Below are positions 7,413 through 7,964 of a stretch of DNA of 7,964 bases, piece by piece. Source of the DNA: Thermotogae bacterium. Its GTDB lineage: Bacteria; Thermotogota; Thermotogae; Petrotogales; Kosmotogaceae. The notes under the pieces were generated by a model. The model was not told where the DNA came from. It ran no database searches and saw only the letters and a program-made list of their open reading frames with translations. How positions within the stretch are numbered: the first letter of the stretch is position 1; the number at the start of each line of letters is the position of its first letter. Location: positions 1 to 7,964 of the forward strand of contig QNAR01000066.1 in the NCBI GenBank assembly GCA_003643975.1, in the 5' to 3' direction. Made by a program: the position numbers and the translations under genes.

Positions 7413-7685
7413 TTACTTTACCATGTTTTTGAGTTCTTTGCCGGGTACGAATTTAGGTACTTTAGCACCAGGGATCTTGATGGGCTTTCTAGTTCTTGGA
7501 TTGACCCCCATCCTCGGTTTTCTTTTTACAACTTTGAAAGTCCCAAAACCTACGAGCCTAACTTCTTCGCCTTTAGAAAGCTTTTCTTCAATGATTTCAA
7601 CGACGCTATCAAGGAGTAGGCCTGCTTCTTTTTTAGAAGTTTCAACACGTTCTGCCAATGCTGCTACCAGTTCTTTTTTGTTCAT
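7413..7685 (-). CDS. hup: HU family DNA-binding protein
   Basis: The start is ATG 7685 (MNKKELV), giving 90 residues, the standard HU length. A GTG at 7727 would add 14 residues but lies upstream of the predicted transcription start and does not fit the family. The HU/IHF signature is complete: GFGTFKV (46-52) precedes the DNA-binding arm RMGVNPRTRKPIKIP, with the intercalating proline at P63. The arm and C terminus are strongly basic, ending KVPKFVPGKELKNMVK. It acts as a nucleoid-associated dimer that bends and compacts DNA. It has its own promoter (7718-7746), a G8 ribosome binding site and a terminator, consistent with a highly expressed single gene ahead of the envelope operon. HU rather than IHF is favoured by the sequence pattern and by Thermotogota generally encoding HU. 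Confidence 0.97.
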   Translation of the reverse strand: MNKKELVAALAERVETSKKEAGLLLDSVVEIIEEKLSKGEEVRLVGFGTFKVVKRKPRMGVNPRTRKPIKIPGAKVPKFVPGKELKNMVK

Positions 7686-7700
7686 ATTTCCCCCCCCTTT
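7686..7700 (-). promoter_or_regulatory. G8 ribosome binding site of HU
   Basis: On the minus strand eight consecutive G (7690-7697) precede AAAT and ATG 7685, with AAA on the 5' side. It is an unusually homopolymeric SD. Position and spacing support ATG 7685 as the HU start. Confidence 0.7.
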
Positions 7701-7717
7701 CGATAGGATTCGCATAT

Positions 7718-7746
7718 ATTCTACCACTCCATTGCATCAAAACCAA
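7718..7746 (-). promoter_or_regulatory. HU promoter with extended -10
   Basis: On the minus strand TTGGTT (7741-7746) and TAGAAT (7718-7723) are separated by 17 bases. TGG immediately before the -10 makes it an extended TGn -10. The start would be near 7711, giving a leader of about 25 bases to ATG 7685. Confidence 0.7.
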
Positions 7747-7757
7747 GACCAACTTGG
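7743..7757. repeat. Small inverted repeat over the HU -35 region
   Basis: CCAAG (7743-7747) and CTTGG (7753-7757) form a 5-bp dyad with a 5-base spacer. It overlaps the HU -35 element and lies just upstream of the plus-strand -10 candidate, so it could be an operator. Five-bp arms are common by chance. Confidence 0.35.
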
Positions 7758-7768
7758 ATATTGTATTA

Positions 7769-7774
7769 TATAAT
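7769..7774 (+). promoter_or_regulatory. Candidate -10 for the plus-strand gene at 7807
   Basis: TATAAT lies within the palindrome ATTATATAAT (7765-7774). A start near 7781 would leave a leader of about 26 bases before ATG 7807. No good -35 was found at 16-18 bases, so only the -10 is supported. Confidence 0.45.
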
Positions 7775-7806
7775 GATAAGGTAATGATGGTAAGGGAGGG
7801 ATAAGA

Positions 7807-7964
7807 ATGCGGAGACTTTTTATCGCAACTGCGCTGATAATAATTATTGTAAGTACTTTGACAGCTTATACTTATGTGAACCCCATAGGTCCTACTTTGA
7901 TACCCGTGGCAAGAATGATAGCAGATTCGAACAACAATGGGGTAGTCGCTGGATTCCAGCTTTC
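7807..7964 (+). CDS. Exported protein of unknown function, 3' end outside window
   Basis: The frame is open from ATG 7807 to the right edge (52 codons). The SD is excellent: AGGGAGGG ends 6 bases upstream. The N terminus is a signal peptide (MRRLF followed by the hydrophobic ATALIIIIVSTLTA, with likely cleavage after LTA near residue 19). The mature part begins YTYVNPIGPTLIPVARMIAD. The N-P-x-G-P-T-x-x-P-V pattern loosely resembles the start of some periplasmic ABC-transporter binding proteins, but too little is visible to assign a family. It is divergent from HU and shares the 121-base intergenic region with it. Confidence 0.82.
   Translation, partial: MRRLFIATALIIIIVSTLTAYTYVNPIGPTLIPVARMIADSNNNGVVAGFQL

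Noticed and set aside
7413..7727. Longer HU form starting at GTG 7727
   Set aside because: The extra 14 residues are not part of the HU family, the codon lies upstream of the predicted transcription start, and ATG 7685 has a strong SD.
1..7964. Search for CRISPR, insertion sequences, tRNA/rRNA, phage or defence genes
   Set aside because: No direct-repeat array, transposase motif, structural RNA or defence-type domain was seen by eye on either strand.

Overview
The window looks like a chromosomal stretch from a Thermotogota bacterium, probably near Kosmotoga/Mesotoga. This is an inference from moderate GC content, a 90-residue HU resembling Thermotoga HU, strong G-rich Shine-Dalgarno (SD) sites, and several exported proteins with degenerate SLH-like or Ig-like architecture. 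No database search was possible, so the lineage is tentative. There are no RNA genes, CRISPR arrays, insertion sequences or phage genes. Gene density is very high and no gap exceeds about 120 bases.

Nearly everything is on the minus strand, so the order of expression runs from right to left. (1) A divergent promoter region (7686-7806) separates a plus-strand exported protein cut off by the right edge (from 7807) from HU (7413-7685). (2) HU ends in a hairpin terminator. About 14 bases after its T-tract comes a three-gene envelope operon: a short DUF881 membrane protein (6939 to about 7370), a lipoprotein with coiled coil, LysM, M23/LytM-like and 3D domains (5150-6934), and a secreted beta-propeller-like protein (4074-5153). 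The last two overlap as GTGA. (3) A clear sigma-70 type promoter (4017-4046) drives an exported 682-residue protein with degenerate SLH-like helices (1908-3956). A GC-rich hairpin terminator follows. (4) A long membrane-anchored protein with FN3/Ig-like domains begins at 1843 and runs off the left edge without a stop (614 residues visible).

All proteins except HU are predicted to be exported or membrane-anchored, so the window reads as a cell-envelope block. The most striking gene is the LysM/M23/3D lipoprotein. Its M23 domain has lost one zinc ligand and both catalytic histidines, while its 3D domain keeps all three aspartates. It looks like a LytM pseudo-enzyme fused to a potentially active peptidoglycan lytic transglycosylase, tethered by a 103-residue tandemly duplicated coiled coil. 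Several apparent start codons should be moved inward: HU to ATG 7685, DUF881 to about TTG 7370, and the lipoprotein to ATG 6934/6931 or GTG 6925.
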